NCBI GenBank assembly: GCA_032622095.1
Contig: CP136061.1
Location: 257,394,077-257,458,076, forward strand
Length of the DNA: 64,000 nucleotides
Source of the DNA: Siphonodentalium dalli
Taxonomy: Eukaryota; Mollusca; Scaphopoda; Gadilida; Siphonodentaliidae
Reading direction: 5' to 3'
Shown in pieces: positions 43,184 through 54,807 of the stretch. The notes below the pieces were generated by a model, which had not been told where the DNA came from, made no database searches, and worked only from the letters and a program-made list of their open reading frames with translations. The translations under genes and the position numbers were made by a program. Numbering within the stretch: the first letter of the stretch is position 1; each line of letters starts with the position of its first letter.

Positions 43184-43332
43184 CAAGCCTTGAAATAGGG
43201 TGTCTGTCATTTGCAGAATGAGGTCACCAGAGGGTGAATTTAGTGATGCTACCCCGCATAGCGGGCTAGCATCACCAAATTCACCCTCTGGGGACCTCAT
43301 TCTGCAAATGACACACCCTATTTCAAGGCTTG
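43184..43332. mobile_element. hAT-like family D, single-hairpin form
   Basis: 149 bp, nearly one perfect palindrome: CAAGCCTTGAAATAGGGTGT, CTGTCATTTGCAGAATGAGG and arms to a tip CCCCGCATAGCGGG, then the inverse ending GGCTTG. Flanked by perfect 8-bp duplications TATATAGA. The D centre and one hairpin are missing, yet the ends and target duplication are intact. Confidence 0.95.
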
Positions 43333-43532
43333 TATATAGATTAGCTCAAACAGGCTCCCCATTCAGCCTTTATTCAGCATCGGAGACGTCTGCGGCCCCA
43401 TTGTGCATTATATGGGCCTGTTGTCTGCTAATTTATCCTGAACAGTCCCCTCCAAATAAATAATAGACCATTCCAATATAATCTTTTATAACTGAATGGG
43501 AAAGTCCATTAAGTATAGAAAGGGTTAAATGC

Positions 43533-43708
43533 GGAGTGTCACAAGGTAAATGCTTGTTCCTGTATATTTATTGACACTGAGTGTCACAAGGTAAATGCTT
43601 GTTCCTGTATATTTATTGACACTGAGTGTCACAAGGTAAATGCTTGTTCCTGTATATTTATTGACACTGAGTGTCACAAGGTAAATGCTTGTTCCTGTAT
43701 ATTTATTC
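43533..43708. repeat. Minisatellite, 45-bp unit, four copies
   Basis: GAGTGTCACAAGGTAAATGC and TTGTTCCTGTATATTTATTG repeated four times, identical. The minus-strand frame (YLVTLSVNKYTGTSI repeat) follows from the 45-bp period and is not a gene. Confidence 0.93.
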
Positions 43709-43767
43709 ACAATTATTATTAAGCATCTATTTTACAAATGATCCCAATGGAAAAGGCACGAGAAAGA

Positions 43768-44175
43768 TTGACCATTTCATGGCGAGAGCTGCGCTGGCGC
43801 AACAGTAAAGACCCTGCGCCAATGCATTCTCTTGTATACATGTATGCGAGTCGACCATAAGTCACCTCGCATATATAAGAGAATGATCTGGCCTAACAAT
43901 GTTTTATCACTTTTTATAAACTTTTCTTACATTCTGTAAAAACTTTTATCATTTTTTATAATAAAAAAAAATCTTATATTTTTTAACATTTTTTTTATCA
44001 TTTTATTATCTTTATTTCTTACATTCTTTAACAAATTTTTATCCTTTTTTCATTACATTTTTTAACAATTATAAAAAATAATATAAAATTTGTTAGGCCA
44101 ATGCATTCTCTTATATATGCAAGGTCGACATGGTTTTTGCAAAAATTCATGAAGCTCCCATCATGAAAGGGTTAA
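43768..44175 (+). mobile_element. TTAA-3 miniature element
   Basis: TTGACCATTTCATGGCGAGA (degraded TTAACCCTTTCAT) with GCTGCGCTGGCGC at left, GAAGCTCCCATCATGAAAGG plus GTTAA at right. The first cassette has the TTAA-1 type tip (GCGAGTCGACC); the second is truncated. Centre is a long T-rich stretch. Confidence 0.8.
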
Positions 44176-44464
44176 CAATGATCGCCCTGACAGAGCTAAG
44201 CAATTATTTGTGGTTACTGAGTTCACAGAATGCCATTCATACCTCGTTACAAAGGCCGCTGACAGGTTCACCTGGGTGTACTTAGCTTATTCCGGCTATC
44301 AAAAGAAGCCATCACTCGCACACCATGTCATCAGTCTGTCCAAGGATCCATCAAATCAAATTCCCCCAGCTTATAGTCTGCATTCGCTGGTCATTGTTCC
44401 ATGCCATTTTTAATTCATTACTGGAACCATCTCCAGATTCAACTAGTATCACGGATATAGCCAG

Positions 44465-44995
44465 AATTGACTGAATCGCACAGATATCCTTGCTCTGGTG
44501 TGGAATCTTGTCTTTGTACATAAATGTACCAATTAATTTCTCGACCTGAGTCTCACAGATACGTTAATTTGCTGTGGCACTTTCTTTATACATAAATAGA
44601 GGATCTCACATGAGTTTCTATTTTATACGGAATTTATCAACCGAGTTCACTAAATTCGATTTGAGCCGAGGTTTACCGAGGCTCAAATAGAATTTAGAGG
44701 ACGAGGTTGATAAATTACGTATAAAATAGGACGAGTGTGAGATACCTTTTATCACATGATCAAATAAACCCGAAGCAACGCGAAATATTCATCGAAAACA
44801 ACAATCATAAACTACAGCGATCGCAAGTTATTTGAAGAACGCCGTGACGTCATCGCACGCGCTGATATTAAACGTGTCTATTACCGATAATTATAAAACT
44901 TCTTTTATGGCCAAATTATGTGATAAATGTACTTATTCATTTCTCGATGGATCAACTGAGTCTCAAAGATATCTTTGCTATGGCATGCAAGGCTC
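44465..44995. repeat. Old tandem repeat of about 80 bp split by element E
   Basis: Phrases AATTTCTCGACCTGAGTCTC, ACAGATA and TTGCTGTGGCACTTTCTTTA TACATAAAT recur: about 44475-44535, 44535-44600, and again at 44938-44990 after the E copy. E therefore entered a pre-existing array. Confidence 0.6.
44596..44928 (+). mobile_element. Foldback element E, copy 2
   Basis: Same limits and about the same 333 bp as the copy at 21789 with only a few base differences (CGAGGCTCAAAT for CGAGGTTCAAAT, AACGTGTC for AACGCGTC). Foldback part first, tail second. Confidence 0.85.
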
Positions 44996-45438
44996 ATATT
45001 ATTTTGTTGTTACTGACTGTCAAAATAACAGGCACCAAATGGATGGTGTTGGTCATTTTCACATGTACTGCATGAGACAGTATTTACATTTCCAATTGAC
45101 TTATTATTCGTAAATGATGCACCTGGGAAAAACCCATGTTATTTTTTTTCAAAAGATCAAAAACTTTAGATCGATTAATAAATACACATGCTATTCACAA
45201 ACGACATTTAATTATATTCACTCTGAATTGGTCTTAAATTAAAAAAGACAATTTTTTATTACTTTCAATGTCCTATTTGGCTGGTACCCAAACAGATACA
45301 GATTATTAAAAATTTGCATTGGACAAAAAATGTCTGACAGATACAGAAGTATACACTGGACAAAAGCTATTTTTCTTCGGACAATGACTGTGACCGGCCA
45401 CTTATTTTGAGCCTTGATGATGTGCGTTCTTCTCTTTA

Positions 45439-45572
45439 TACAGTAATGCCCTAAATAATCTCACTGAGAGCTTTCCGATGAATGGCAACAAGCCATATTT
45501 CCGACAAAATCCTGAAAAGTTATCCATAATTCTTCTGTGGTTAAGGAGTCGATTATTTAGGGCATTACTGTA
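45439..45572. mobile_element. FB-TA foldback element, internally deleted
   Basis: TACAGTAATGCCCTAAATAA joins TCTCACTGAGAGCTTTCC directly, so most of the left arm is missing; the right arm is complete to GGGCATTACTGTA. Confidence 0.9.
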
Positions 45573-45966
45573 CTTAAATGTACAAATTATAACCCCACTC
45601 TCTAAGAGGCATTCTAGATTCAATTATTATCCAAAAATTACCAATTCTCAAAATCAATAACGATTATTTTGACTTGTGTACGAGTGTATATGAAATGAAT
45701 GGACCAAAGAGAATATTTATCTAATTAGCAGTCAGTTGTGTTGATTAGATATCACACTACTTATAGCATGAACACACTAATTACAATTATTTAATCATGA
45801 CGATTCTTGGCCAATCATGAATTAATTGATTAATAATGAATTAATTTATGATTGGCCATGACTCGTAAAGTCATAATTGTCTTAAGTGTATGCCATAATT
45901 TTTATTATTGTTTACTCGAAATATGCACTCGCCTCATGGCTCTTGATATTTCTCATATTCTCACTC

Positions 45967-46596
45967 GTATTTAAATTCGCGCAGTACTATTTTTTGCACA
46001 CCCATCGGTGCGCGCATTTAAAACTGAGCAAAAATTAGTACAACTCCTGAGTTTATACCAAACCACGGAAATCAAAGAGTGCAATATTGATCAGTTAATT
46101 ACATGCATTACGGAAGGTTGGGCTGAATAGACAATTAGGTATGTTTGGATATTGCCTATATTTAATTACATAACCCACATACAAATCATGGTAACATGAA
46201 ATAAAAAAGCACGCCCCTATTCTTAACCCTAAGTGTCACCGTGACCAACACAACACAACAAAGTTTTGATTTTTCTGAAGTCAGCTGCCTATAATGCGGG
46301 TGTGGCCTAACTTCTTTCGAGTTCACTTCAATGATGTATATAACTATTTCAATATCAGAATAATTATTTGGATCATATAAACACCAGATTGATGACGCAG
46401 TTTTACATTATGGAGATCCATCAATATGGTGTTTATTATATAAATATATCTTGGGCAATGATTAAGAACTGAAACTGTCTTCTAATCCAAAACTTTTACA
46501 AAGAGATTTTGTCAGTTTTGAATTCATCAGTTAGGTGCGCGAATTCAAAGTGCACGAATTCAAAACTGAGCGAAAAATAGTACTGCGCAAATTTAC
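45967..46596. mobile_element. TIR element U
   Basis: ATTCGCGCAGTACTATTTTT at left and AAAAATAGTACTGCGCAAAT at right are inverted; inside, GCGCGCATTTAAAACTGAGC and GCACGAATTCAAAACTGAGC also pair across ends. About 630 bp, AT-rich, no gene. Confidence 0.65.
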
Positions 46597-46736
46597 CCTA
46601 ATAACAATTCTATAACCTACACAAATCATACAAACAGCATTATGAAAAGCAATGTAAATAATAAAATAATATCCATTCACATTATATAGAAGAAAGTTCC
46701 CATTTAGGAGATGATTATTCAAATTTATTTGCAAAG

Positions 46737-46952
46737 TACAGTAATGCCCTAAGTAATCGACTGCTTAACCACAGCAGAATTATGGGTAACTTTTCAGGAT
46801 TTAGTCCGAAATATGGCTTGTTGCCATTCATCGGAAACCTCTCAGTGAGAGCTTTCCAATGAATGGCAACAAGCCATATTTCTGAATAAATCCGAAAAAT
46901 TATCCATAATTCTGCAATGATTAATGAGTCGATTATTAATGGCATTACTGTA
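46737..46952. mobile_element. FB-TA foldback element, full length
   Basis: TACAGTAATGCCCTAAGTAA to ATTAATGGCATTACTGTA, centre CTCTCAGTGAGAGC. Slightly diverged right arm. Confidence 0.93.
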
Positions 46953-47334
46953 TATACCTCCTGGGGCATGCACTTTTGTTAACAACTATACTTTGATTCA
47001 CTAAGTGCTAGTTTTACATGTAAATCCTTTGTTTTTTATAATAGTGAATGCACATGATGCTATCTCAATAGAGTTCATAATGTTTTGTTTTATTTAAATA
47101 CCTTTTGCTTTCAGGCAAATGTTGCAGGTCCACTGATAACTATCGTCATACACACCATCAGGTGACATATGTCATGACAAAACATCAGTTATTTGATCCA
47201 GTTACCTCTATTTGATCGGCATCCAGTATCCATAGATATTAAAGAAAACGCTAAGGTTTGTATATTATTATGCACCAATCAATGTCATGAAAATTTCTAT
47301 TTCGAACAACCTTTCCAAACTGAGTCCATTCACA

Positions 47335-47512
47335 TGTTTTCATATTGGTGAGTGTAGGCAACTAATACTAATACCGGGCGTGTCATGGACATGTTTTCAT
47401 ATTGGTGAGTGTATAGGTAACTAATACTAATACCGGGTGTGTCATGGACATGTTTTCATATTGGTGAGTGTATAGGTAACTAATACTAATACCGGCGTGT
47501 CATGGACATGTT
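47335..47512. repeat. Tandem repeat, about 58-bp unit, three copies
   Basis: CATGTTTTCATATTGGTGAG, TGTATAGGTAACTAATACTA and ATACCGGGTGTGTCATGGA three times with small indels. Confidence 0.9.
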
Positions 47513-47546
47513 TCAGAAAGGCCAACAATCAACAAAAAGCTACATC

Positions 47547-47664
47547 ATCTGGGAAGTTTCTATAGTCTCAAACTAACATTGTTTTTAGTTATTGTTTCCC
47601 TTCTGTTCAGTTTCTATATCCCCTAATTTGCAGAATATAAAATACATAATCAAGGTGACTAACC
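47547..47664. mobile_element. Family D centre, left piece of a split copy
   Basis: CATCTGGGAAGTTTCTATAG to ATAATCAAGGTGACTAA matches the D centre. The D sequence picks up again at 50272 at the next consensus position. Confidence 0.7.
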
Positions 47665-47918
47665 CTCGTTATCATTTAGTATTTAGTTTAGACGTGGTTA
47701 AGGCTATAGTCTGGTTTAGCGCAAATTAATGTCAGTTGCATGTGCACATACTCTATTACATTTGGAATTACATTATATTTTCCTGCTGATGAAGTAAAGA
47801 ATGATATTCATACATATATTAACCATGTCATAACTAATAACTCATTGACGAATAGTTCCCTTAGTAAGTTTCCAGGGGGGGGGGGGGTAATTATTATTAT
47901 TATTTGAAGTGCTATGTA

Positions 47919-48011
47919 TCAGGTGATATAACTTAGAGAAGCGTGCTTTTTCTTCAGCTCTTCCAGCAGTTGCACCATATCAGAGTCGGCGACATCGAAA
48001 GCTGTCTGACC
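47919..48011 (-). CDS. Exon of a myosin phosphatase targeting subunit (MYPT/PPP1R12-like)
   Basis: After a good acceptor on the minus strand (GTTTTCTAG then GGTCAG) the frame reads GQTAFDVADSDMVQLLEEL, then KKKHASLSYIT and a stop. The stretch GQTAFDVAD.D...LEEL.KK is the characteristic end of the last ankyrin repeat of MYPT1/PPP1R12A-type proteins, which dock protein phosphatase 1 onto myosin. The match to that family is from memory of the conserved pattern. Either this is a true last exon giving a short ankyrin-only form, or the exon leaves through a weak donor (CTAA then GTTATA) before the stop. No neighbouring exon was found in the window, so flanking introns must be large, or this is an isolated captured copy. 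Confidence 0.65.
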   Translation of the reverse strand, partial: GQTAFDVADSDMVQLLEELKKKHASLSYIT

Positions 48012-48649
48012 CTAGAAAACATATGAGACAATGAGATAAGAGTAGACAATTATTTGAATTCGAGTCGACAACAGTGCGACATTTGTTTCAAATAAATGCG
48101 AGTAGACGCACTAAATAAATTTTTATTCCGTTTGAATATACCCGCTACTATGCATGGACGTGTTAAAATTTCACATCAACGAAAGGTTGGAATTGTTCTG
48201 GTAATTTGATTTTCCAACAATGAATTATTGGGGAATTTGTTGTTTTTAGACCAACATATGCATATTTTCTACTTTTGGTCAAAAATTTTGACTGAAATTG
48301 CCATCAGTCGGGAAGCTTGTGTCCCTCATGACCCCTGTGGCCAGCCAAAAAACTGCTAATTATTTTCCTATGCTTTTGTTCAAAATTGTTAACTTAAATG
48401 GTCATCAGTTGGAAATTTTCCAACCTTCATGGGGGTGTCAGGTTGGAAATTTTCAACACTTGGAAAGCTTGAGGCCAGTCTAGATGCTATATAGTTTTTT
48501 GTGATTTTCATGTTCAGATTTCAAAACTTTTCTCCCACTGTGCCCAACTATGATCAGATTTTCAGGTTCAGATCTCTAATGTTTCTACTACTGGCAGATC
48601 AATGGTCCGTCCAGTGCATGATCACAAGTCTACTGATCCAGGCATGTGA

Positions 48650-49020
48650 AGGAACAGCCAAGCGGGGGTGCAAATTGAATTACGCAAATTTATTAGCCCC
48701 TCAAGCTATACGTCCCTGCCCGCCATGTTTATTTTACGCATACTGACGCAATATAGTGTTATCCCGCGTTTACCTCAACTTGCTATATCTATTATTAAAA
48801 AGGCACAACGTTTTCGTATAAAACATAAACTGGACCTGACTTCTTTCAGACAAGTTCAGAGCAAAATACCACCTACCGGTATATAGAATCATGTCCGACC
48901 TAAAATATGTGTCAAATACCTACGAAATAGCGATATTAAAACAATAATTTCCACTCCTCAGAATATTAACATTAATTTCGTCGCTTGGAAGTCAAGACTC
49001 AAAAGCCACATTTACTCACT
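48650..49020 (+). other. Possible decayed coding remnant
   Basis: Plus-strand frame with LPQLAISIIKKAQRFRIKHK, LDLTSFRQVQSKIPPTGI, stop, then RPKICVKYLRNSDIKT and, after breaks, NFVAWKSRLKSHIYSLNF. The last phrase is reminiscent of C-termini of reverse transcriptase proteins, but I could not assign it. Low confidence. Confidence 0.2.
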
Positions 49021-49776
49021 AAATTTTACGTTTTATAATTCATATATAAGTTCATATTTTACGTTTTATAATTCATATATAAGTTCATATTTTACGTTTT
49101 ATAATTCATATATAAGTTCATATTTAAATTTTACGTTTTATAATTCATATATAAGTTCATATTTTAGCCGTTTTATAATTCATATATAAGTTCATATTTT
49201 AATTTTACGTTTTATAATTCATATATGAGTTCATATATTAGCCGTTTTATAATTCATATATAAGTTCATATTTTAATTTTACGTTTTATAATTCATATAT
49301 AAGTTCATATTTTATGTTTTATAATTCATATATAAGTTCATATTTTACGTTTTATAATTCATATATAAGTTCATATTTAAATTTTACGTTTTATAATTCA
49401 AATATAAGTTCATATTTTAGCCGTTTTATAATTCATATATAAGTTCATATTTTAATTTTACGTTTTATAATTCATATATAAGTTCATATATTAGCCGTTT
49501 TATAATTCATATATAAGTTCATATTTTAATTTTACGTTTTATAATTCATATATAAGTTCATATATTACGTTTTATAATTCATATATAAGTTCATATTTTA
49601 CGTTTTATAATTCATATATAAGTTCATATTTTAGCCGTTTTATAATTCATATATAAGTTCATATTTTACGTTTTATAATTCATATATAAGTTCTTATTTT
49701 AGCCGTTTTATAATTCATATATAAGTTCATATTTTACGTTTTATAATTCATATATAAGTTCATATTTTAGCCGTTT
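49016..49776. repeat. AT-rich minisatellite, about 31-37-bp units, over 20 copies
   Basis: Core TTTTATAATTCATATATAAG TTCATAT joined by alternative linkers: TTTACG, TTTAATTTTACG, TTTAGCCG or ATTAGCCG. The linkers alternate in a higher-order pattern. Non-coding. Confidence 0.95.
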
Positions 49777-49837
49777 TGACCAAAAACTCCATGATCGCTT
49801 TGTGCCATTTTAAGAAATAATTTAGATTCGTCTTGAA

Positions 49838-50174
49838 TTAACCCTTTACCCAACAACGGCCCTGTGCCAATGCATTCTCTTATATATGCGAGTCGACCAT
49901 AGGTCGCCTCGCATATATAAGAGAATGCATTGGCTTAACATATTAAAAATGATAAAAATGTAAGAAAAAATTATTGTAAGAAAAAATGGTCGACTCGCAT
50001 ATATAAGAGAATGCATTGCCACAGGGCATAACTGTAACTATCACAATGTGGTCAAGGAGCCGGTTCCAATGATATCCATATTTGTATGGTTCTATTGAGA
50101 CAGACCGAAGATATTTTAGGCTGTTGAAGCTTTATTTGGGGCGTTCTTGGCCGGTTTGTTGGGTAAAGGGTTAA
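49838..50174 (-). mobile_element. TTAA-1 miniature element, partly deleted
   Basis: TTAACCCTTTACCCAACAAC to GGTTTGTTGGGTAAAGGGTT AA. First cassette complete; the spacer and the left half of the second cassette are deleted (TGTAAGAAAAAATGGTCGAC). Confidence 0.93.
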
Positions 50175-50271
50175 ATGCGAAGTTTGTTTCAACAGACGAA
50201 TTTAGAATTAAACTCGAGTCTAATTCCAATTGAAATTGAGTCGTCGGTAGTGTGACATTTGTTCCAAGGGT

Positions 50272-50464
50272 TATGGGTGAACATCACCAACTTCAACTGG
50301 GGAACTTGAATCTGATCCTAGGTCTCCCAAAGCAGTTGAGGCTGAAGCAGAATTAGGTTCCCAGAGGGTGAATTTGATGACGATAGTCTTCCATGCGCGA
50401 TAGCGTTGCTAAATTCACCCTCTCGGGACCTCATTCTGCAAATGTCAGATACTATATATCCAGG
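50272..50464. mobile_element. Family D, right piece of a split copy
   Basis: GGGTGAACATCACCAACTTC through the second hairpin (TTCCCAGAGGGTGAATTTGA and inverse) to GTCAGATACTATATATCCAG G. It continues the consensus where the fragment at 47547-47664 stops. The break has CTAACCC on one side and AAGGGTTAT on the other. Confidence 0.75.
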
Positions 50465-51343
50465 AGTGTGCTTCTGTTCTGAGGGTTAGGCATATCAGGA
50501 GATATCGCTAATACGTTTGATAAACGGACATGGCTCATTCGAACCCTAAAATTTATGTATACGTAATTCGAGAAGGGGGTCTCAAAACATGCATATACAA
50601 ACTATTCCCGAGCTAATTCGTCGATATATTATTGCGTAAATTTGATATTGTTTCGCTGTTCCATTTCTAATCCGCCGATCTTCCGTGTGTTTTCGGAAAT
50701 AAGTGCATTCTCGATACCGCCATGTTTGTGACATAAAGTTTCCCCAGCGTCTCTATCATTTTCGATACGCGATAATGTGTTTCCGTCGGATCTTATTTGT
50801 CCATGCGAGAATAATAACCTCTGTTGACAAGGATGTAACGATACAATGGTTTTCGAGTTTGATACACAATGTCAACATGAATTTTAGTCATTTACATTGA
50901 TCCTTGCAACACATTGATTTTTCTCAAATATACTCTAATCGCAATTTTGTAGGCAATAATTTTCAGTTGAGTGTGTCGATGAACTACAGTTAGTTAAATT
51001 CCGTAGTTCTTTTTAAAGGTACTCAATCTGATCAGACGGTCCCCATACCATCAAGATACAACAGCAACAACATTTCTTCAAAATACGATTTAGTTATCAG
51101 AATCGATGTATTGCAACAACATAGTGATAATCACTGTCAACTATAGTATCAAATTTCCCAAAACTTGTTGTTTATCAACATTTTGTTCAACATATTATGA
51201 AAATTGGGAAAATATGTTTCTACCTCTAATAAAAAGGAATGATATTGAAAACTGTCACTTCCCGGTGATATACTGGCATCCGTGTGGAGTTTAAGAGTAT
51301 ATATATATAGACACAACCAGTACATATACAGCTATGCTCTCAG
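50465..51343. other. Unique-looking sequence, no gene recognised
   Basis: Mixed composition with CpG-containing stretches and no obvious repeat. Frames are at most about 65 codons and none is convincing. Confidence 0.4.
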
Positions 51344-53908
51344 TAAGCGACCTGTTTAACGAGGTTATGGGCCGGTACTTACCGCGGTGTTACCACCAAA
51401 ATACCGCGGTTATCATTCTGTACCGCGACGGAGGGCGGTTGACCCGCGGTACTGGTACGGTATTTTTACCGTTGGTTACCGCGTTATTGGTGTTCGTTAC
51501 CGCCGTACACCGCGGTATTTTTTTCGTAACCGCGTTCAAATTACCGCTAACGGCCCTCCACCGCGGAGAGAACACGACTGAAACAAGGCGTCACACGGTA
51601 GGTAAATAATTATGAATAACTTTTGTATTGAATGAATACCACGTAATTATGTATTTGTAATGAATATAAATGAATAATAATGCAATCGGATTACATATGA
51701 ACATGTCTGGTTTACATGTAACATATTACAAATGTACACGTACATCACGTTTAATCACGTCGGCGGTTTTTGAACTCAGCTATAATTGCTTACGGCGACT
51801 GGATTACGCAAAACACCGTGGAGTAATAGTTTTGTTGTTAGCATCTATCTTACATATCGTCAAATGATTTACGCACCCGATTCCTATATCGGTTTCCACT
51901 CATGCGGATTTTTTTTTTTTTTTTTTTTTTTTGTGTTTCCGAAATCTAAATTTCTTATAAAAATGGGAAAAGTAGATCCTCCATTTATCTGAATTTGGTC
52001 GAAACCAGCGGGGACGGTGCATTAGTAACACTGAGTCCGAGTTTAGTCTTGGAGGCCAGGGCGGCGATCGTTGCAGAAATATTCATATTCGTTCAAATCT
52101 ATAGTTGTGTTCATATGCCAAACATAATCGGCGCGTAAATACTATATTGTCGCCAAGACGTACGATTGTACGCATGCGTGAAATAGTAAAGCAATTTACA
52201 AACATTTGCGCCTGAAGATTTATTGTCGGTGGGAATAAAATGTATAACTAAGAAAGCGTGGCACATGCCATGCAGCAAAGTAAAGTTGTCATCATCACCA
52301 ATGTGCGCGACAAAAGACGCACGCAAAACACCAAACATTGAAAGACACAACATTGTCAAATCAGTCTTTGATTTTGTTACGTGAACATTCATTGTACGAG
52401 TGCGTGTCGGGTGGCATCGTTTGATGTGAAATTGCAACTTTTGGCGAGGGCGTGCACTAATGTAGTTCTCGGTGGGTCGCAGTATAAATTATATCACATA
52501 CCGGTATTCCTATCTAATCGTTATTCGGAAAAAAACATGCATGGTGTTGGAAAGATAAAATATGTTTGTTTGGTTATATACAGAGGTTAACATTGTAACA
52601 TAATTATTTCAAGTGATCGAATTCGGTGTGTTTTAGTCCTTGTTAGTTTATTCCCGATACGGTAGCAATAAAGAGCGTTTGTCTCACTTTTTTTGTGCGA
52701 CAAATATTTATAAATAGCTATTACGTGCACAACATTTTAAAGATCGAATGAGACTTGTCTGTTTAAAGCCACGTAGCGGTTCGCACATAATATTATTCGC
52801 AATACCAAAAATAGATCGATAAATATCTGAACTACCTTCTGCGAGCATTATGTAAGCCAAACGGACGCATTGAAGTAATGGAAATACAAGTGTCCAAAAC
52901 ACAAAACAGCCATTCGCGCGTGCGTCACGTGTGTAGTTTTACTATATAATAGCACCATCAACAAAACACAAATATTTATTTCACCCATTGAGGCCAGTTA
53001 TAAAAAGACATGACGACATCTTAATTTAAGGGCCCCGTGACCTATATTAACAAAGTCTGCCAGCTGCAGTATGACGTAATCAGTGACACGTGCTTTTACC
53101 AGAATGTGGTTTTTTTCCTGGATATACGGGAGTTCCACGTTGTGTCTTTTATTGCTAAGACAATAATTCCCGTTATACGAACAAATGGTGTTTGTGATTT
53201 GCAGTTAATGAATGTCAATAAAGTTAATAACGATATTTATTCTGGGGACTATTTAAATAGTGGTCGTTAACATTCAATTTAGGGATCACGTACATCTGAA
53301 CATTGATATAAACTGTATAGATACGGGATTTATCGAGCTGTCTAAAATGGCCGAAATCATTTGTTCCCTTCCCGATAACCAACACTGATTACAAATAGTG
53401 TCATTTATGGGAATTTTAGGCAATAAAACGAGACTAGAAATGTTATTGTAATATTTTAATATTCACATTAATTGAAAAATGACTTTCTCAAAGTAACTTA
53501 TACTTACCTTTACTTAATCTGGAAGCCCGTTATAATGGGCATATTTCCCGATACTCGGCTTTCATCTATTTCAATATTTTAATAATACACTTCACGGTAC
53601 ACAAACATGGACGGAGATCGTGAGAACGGCCGTCCTATTTTGGAAGATTGACGGTCAGCCATCGAATCCCGTCATTAACCTCGTTACAAAAATGCTACCG
53701 CGTAGTGGTAATGTCACCGCGTTTGTGCGGTGCATTACCGCGTGCCACCGCGCTACCAACATTCGTTACCGCTGGTAGTGCGGTGGTACCGTGAACGTCG
53801 CGGTGGTACCGCGGTACGCATGTGGTAGTGCAACCGCAAATCGGCGGTATGTCGCGGTATTGCACCGCGGTATTAACGCATGTACACCTCGTTAAAACAG
53901 GTCGCTTA
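51344..53908. mobile_element. TIR element S with CCGCGG-rich ends (2.6 kb)
   Basis: TAAGCGACCTGTTTAACGAG G at left and CCTCGTTAAAACAGGTCGCT TA at right are inverted (about 22 bp, one indel). Inside each end lies a zone of about 200 bp dense in ACCGCGGTA motifs (51370-51580; 53690-53880), much more GC-rich than the rest. The 2.1 kb centre has a T-run of about 25 at 51907 and no recognised transposase; the longest frame is 108 codons, minus strand, 52111-52437. Target duplication not clear. Confidence 0.75.
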
Positions 53909-54167
53909 ATTTGAGCAGTGCTGTAGGTTGCTTGGAACACTCAAAATTCATTTATTTTATTTCACCATCAGTTTAATTAAAATCACCTGCCTCTGAGTCA
54001 CAAGACAAATGTGGGAAAAGGGCAAAGATGTAATTAAAAAAAAGACCTCCAGGTCCGGGGTAAATGCTGAAAAGACAAAATATAGTCTCGTCGATAAAAG
54101 TTTTGACCTAGAAAATATTTGGACTAAGTTGATTTTTATTCCATTTTGAAGAGGAATAATAATCATA

Positions 54168-54260
54168 TCCTCTATAACATATCCAAAATCCGATAAATCC
54201 GCTTAGAGCAAAATGTTCTATTCAAAATGGCATCCATGATGATAATAATTGGAATTGAAA
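54168..54260. mobile_element. Fragment related to element I
   Basis: TATAACATATCCAAAATCCG, ATAAATCCGCTTAGAGC and TCAAAATGGCATCCATGATG match the arm of element I (compare 34613-34680). Confidence 0.7.
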
Positions 54261-54807
54261 AATGCTGATTTTATGTGATAGGTGGCTTTAGTTAGCAATA
54301 CAATGAAATATACACAAACAATGCTTAGTTGTAAACCATATAATTATGTAGAATGTCTGTCCCAACATGGCCATATCACACCTGTTACCCCATTTGATAT
54401 TGGAATAGTTAGAAAATAGACATGAAAAATAACACCAAAAACAGCGTCTTCACCATCGGTTTCAGTAGTAGAATAGGATTAAATTTGTTTTAAATTATAT
54501 TTCCTCAAAATGTGTCTACATTGTATACACGCCGTTCCCACGACACAACTTTCAAATTATACAGCAGTGCGGAACACAAAGCTCACATCTTCTACTTTCA
54601 TATGATATATAATTTTTCCGTGTGTTAAAAAAATATATTCAAAACAGTTAATCCAAGTAGATAATTAACACAGTTCCAATGCTACGTGCGTGTGTACACA
54701 CTCTCCCCGCCTGTCTATCTTAAATTGTCTACAGTTGATTTCAACATATAAACATGCAATGGACGGATCTACGTAAAATATGAAAAACTATATGCATATA
54801 CTTAGCT

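Larger units (their letters stand above)
48048..50270. repeat. Direct repeat pair bracketing an AT-rich segment
   Basis: ATTCGAGTCGACAACAGTGC then GACATTTGTTTCAA (48055-48092) resembles AATTGAGTCGTCGGTAGTGT then GACATTTGTTCCAA (50235-50270). About 80 percent identity by eye. Its meaning is unclear. Confidence 0.4.

Noticed and set aside
43525-43710. 61-codon minus-strand repeat protein
   Set aside because: A 45-bp array of four identical units keeps the frame open by period alone.
47116-47253. Possible non-coding exon between CTTTCAG and AAG-GTTTGTAT
   Set aside because: Acceptor and donor look acceptable, but the interval has stops in the likely frame and no other support.
52111-52437. 108-codon minus-strand frame in element S as its transposase
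   Set aside because: No catalytic motif or family resemblance was seen and it is too short for a transposase.
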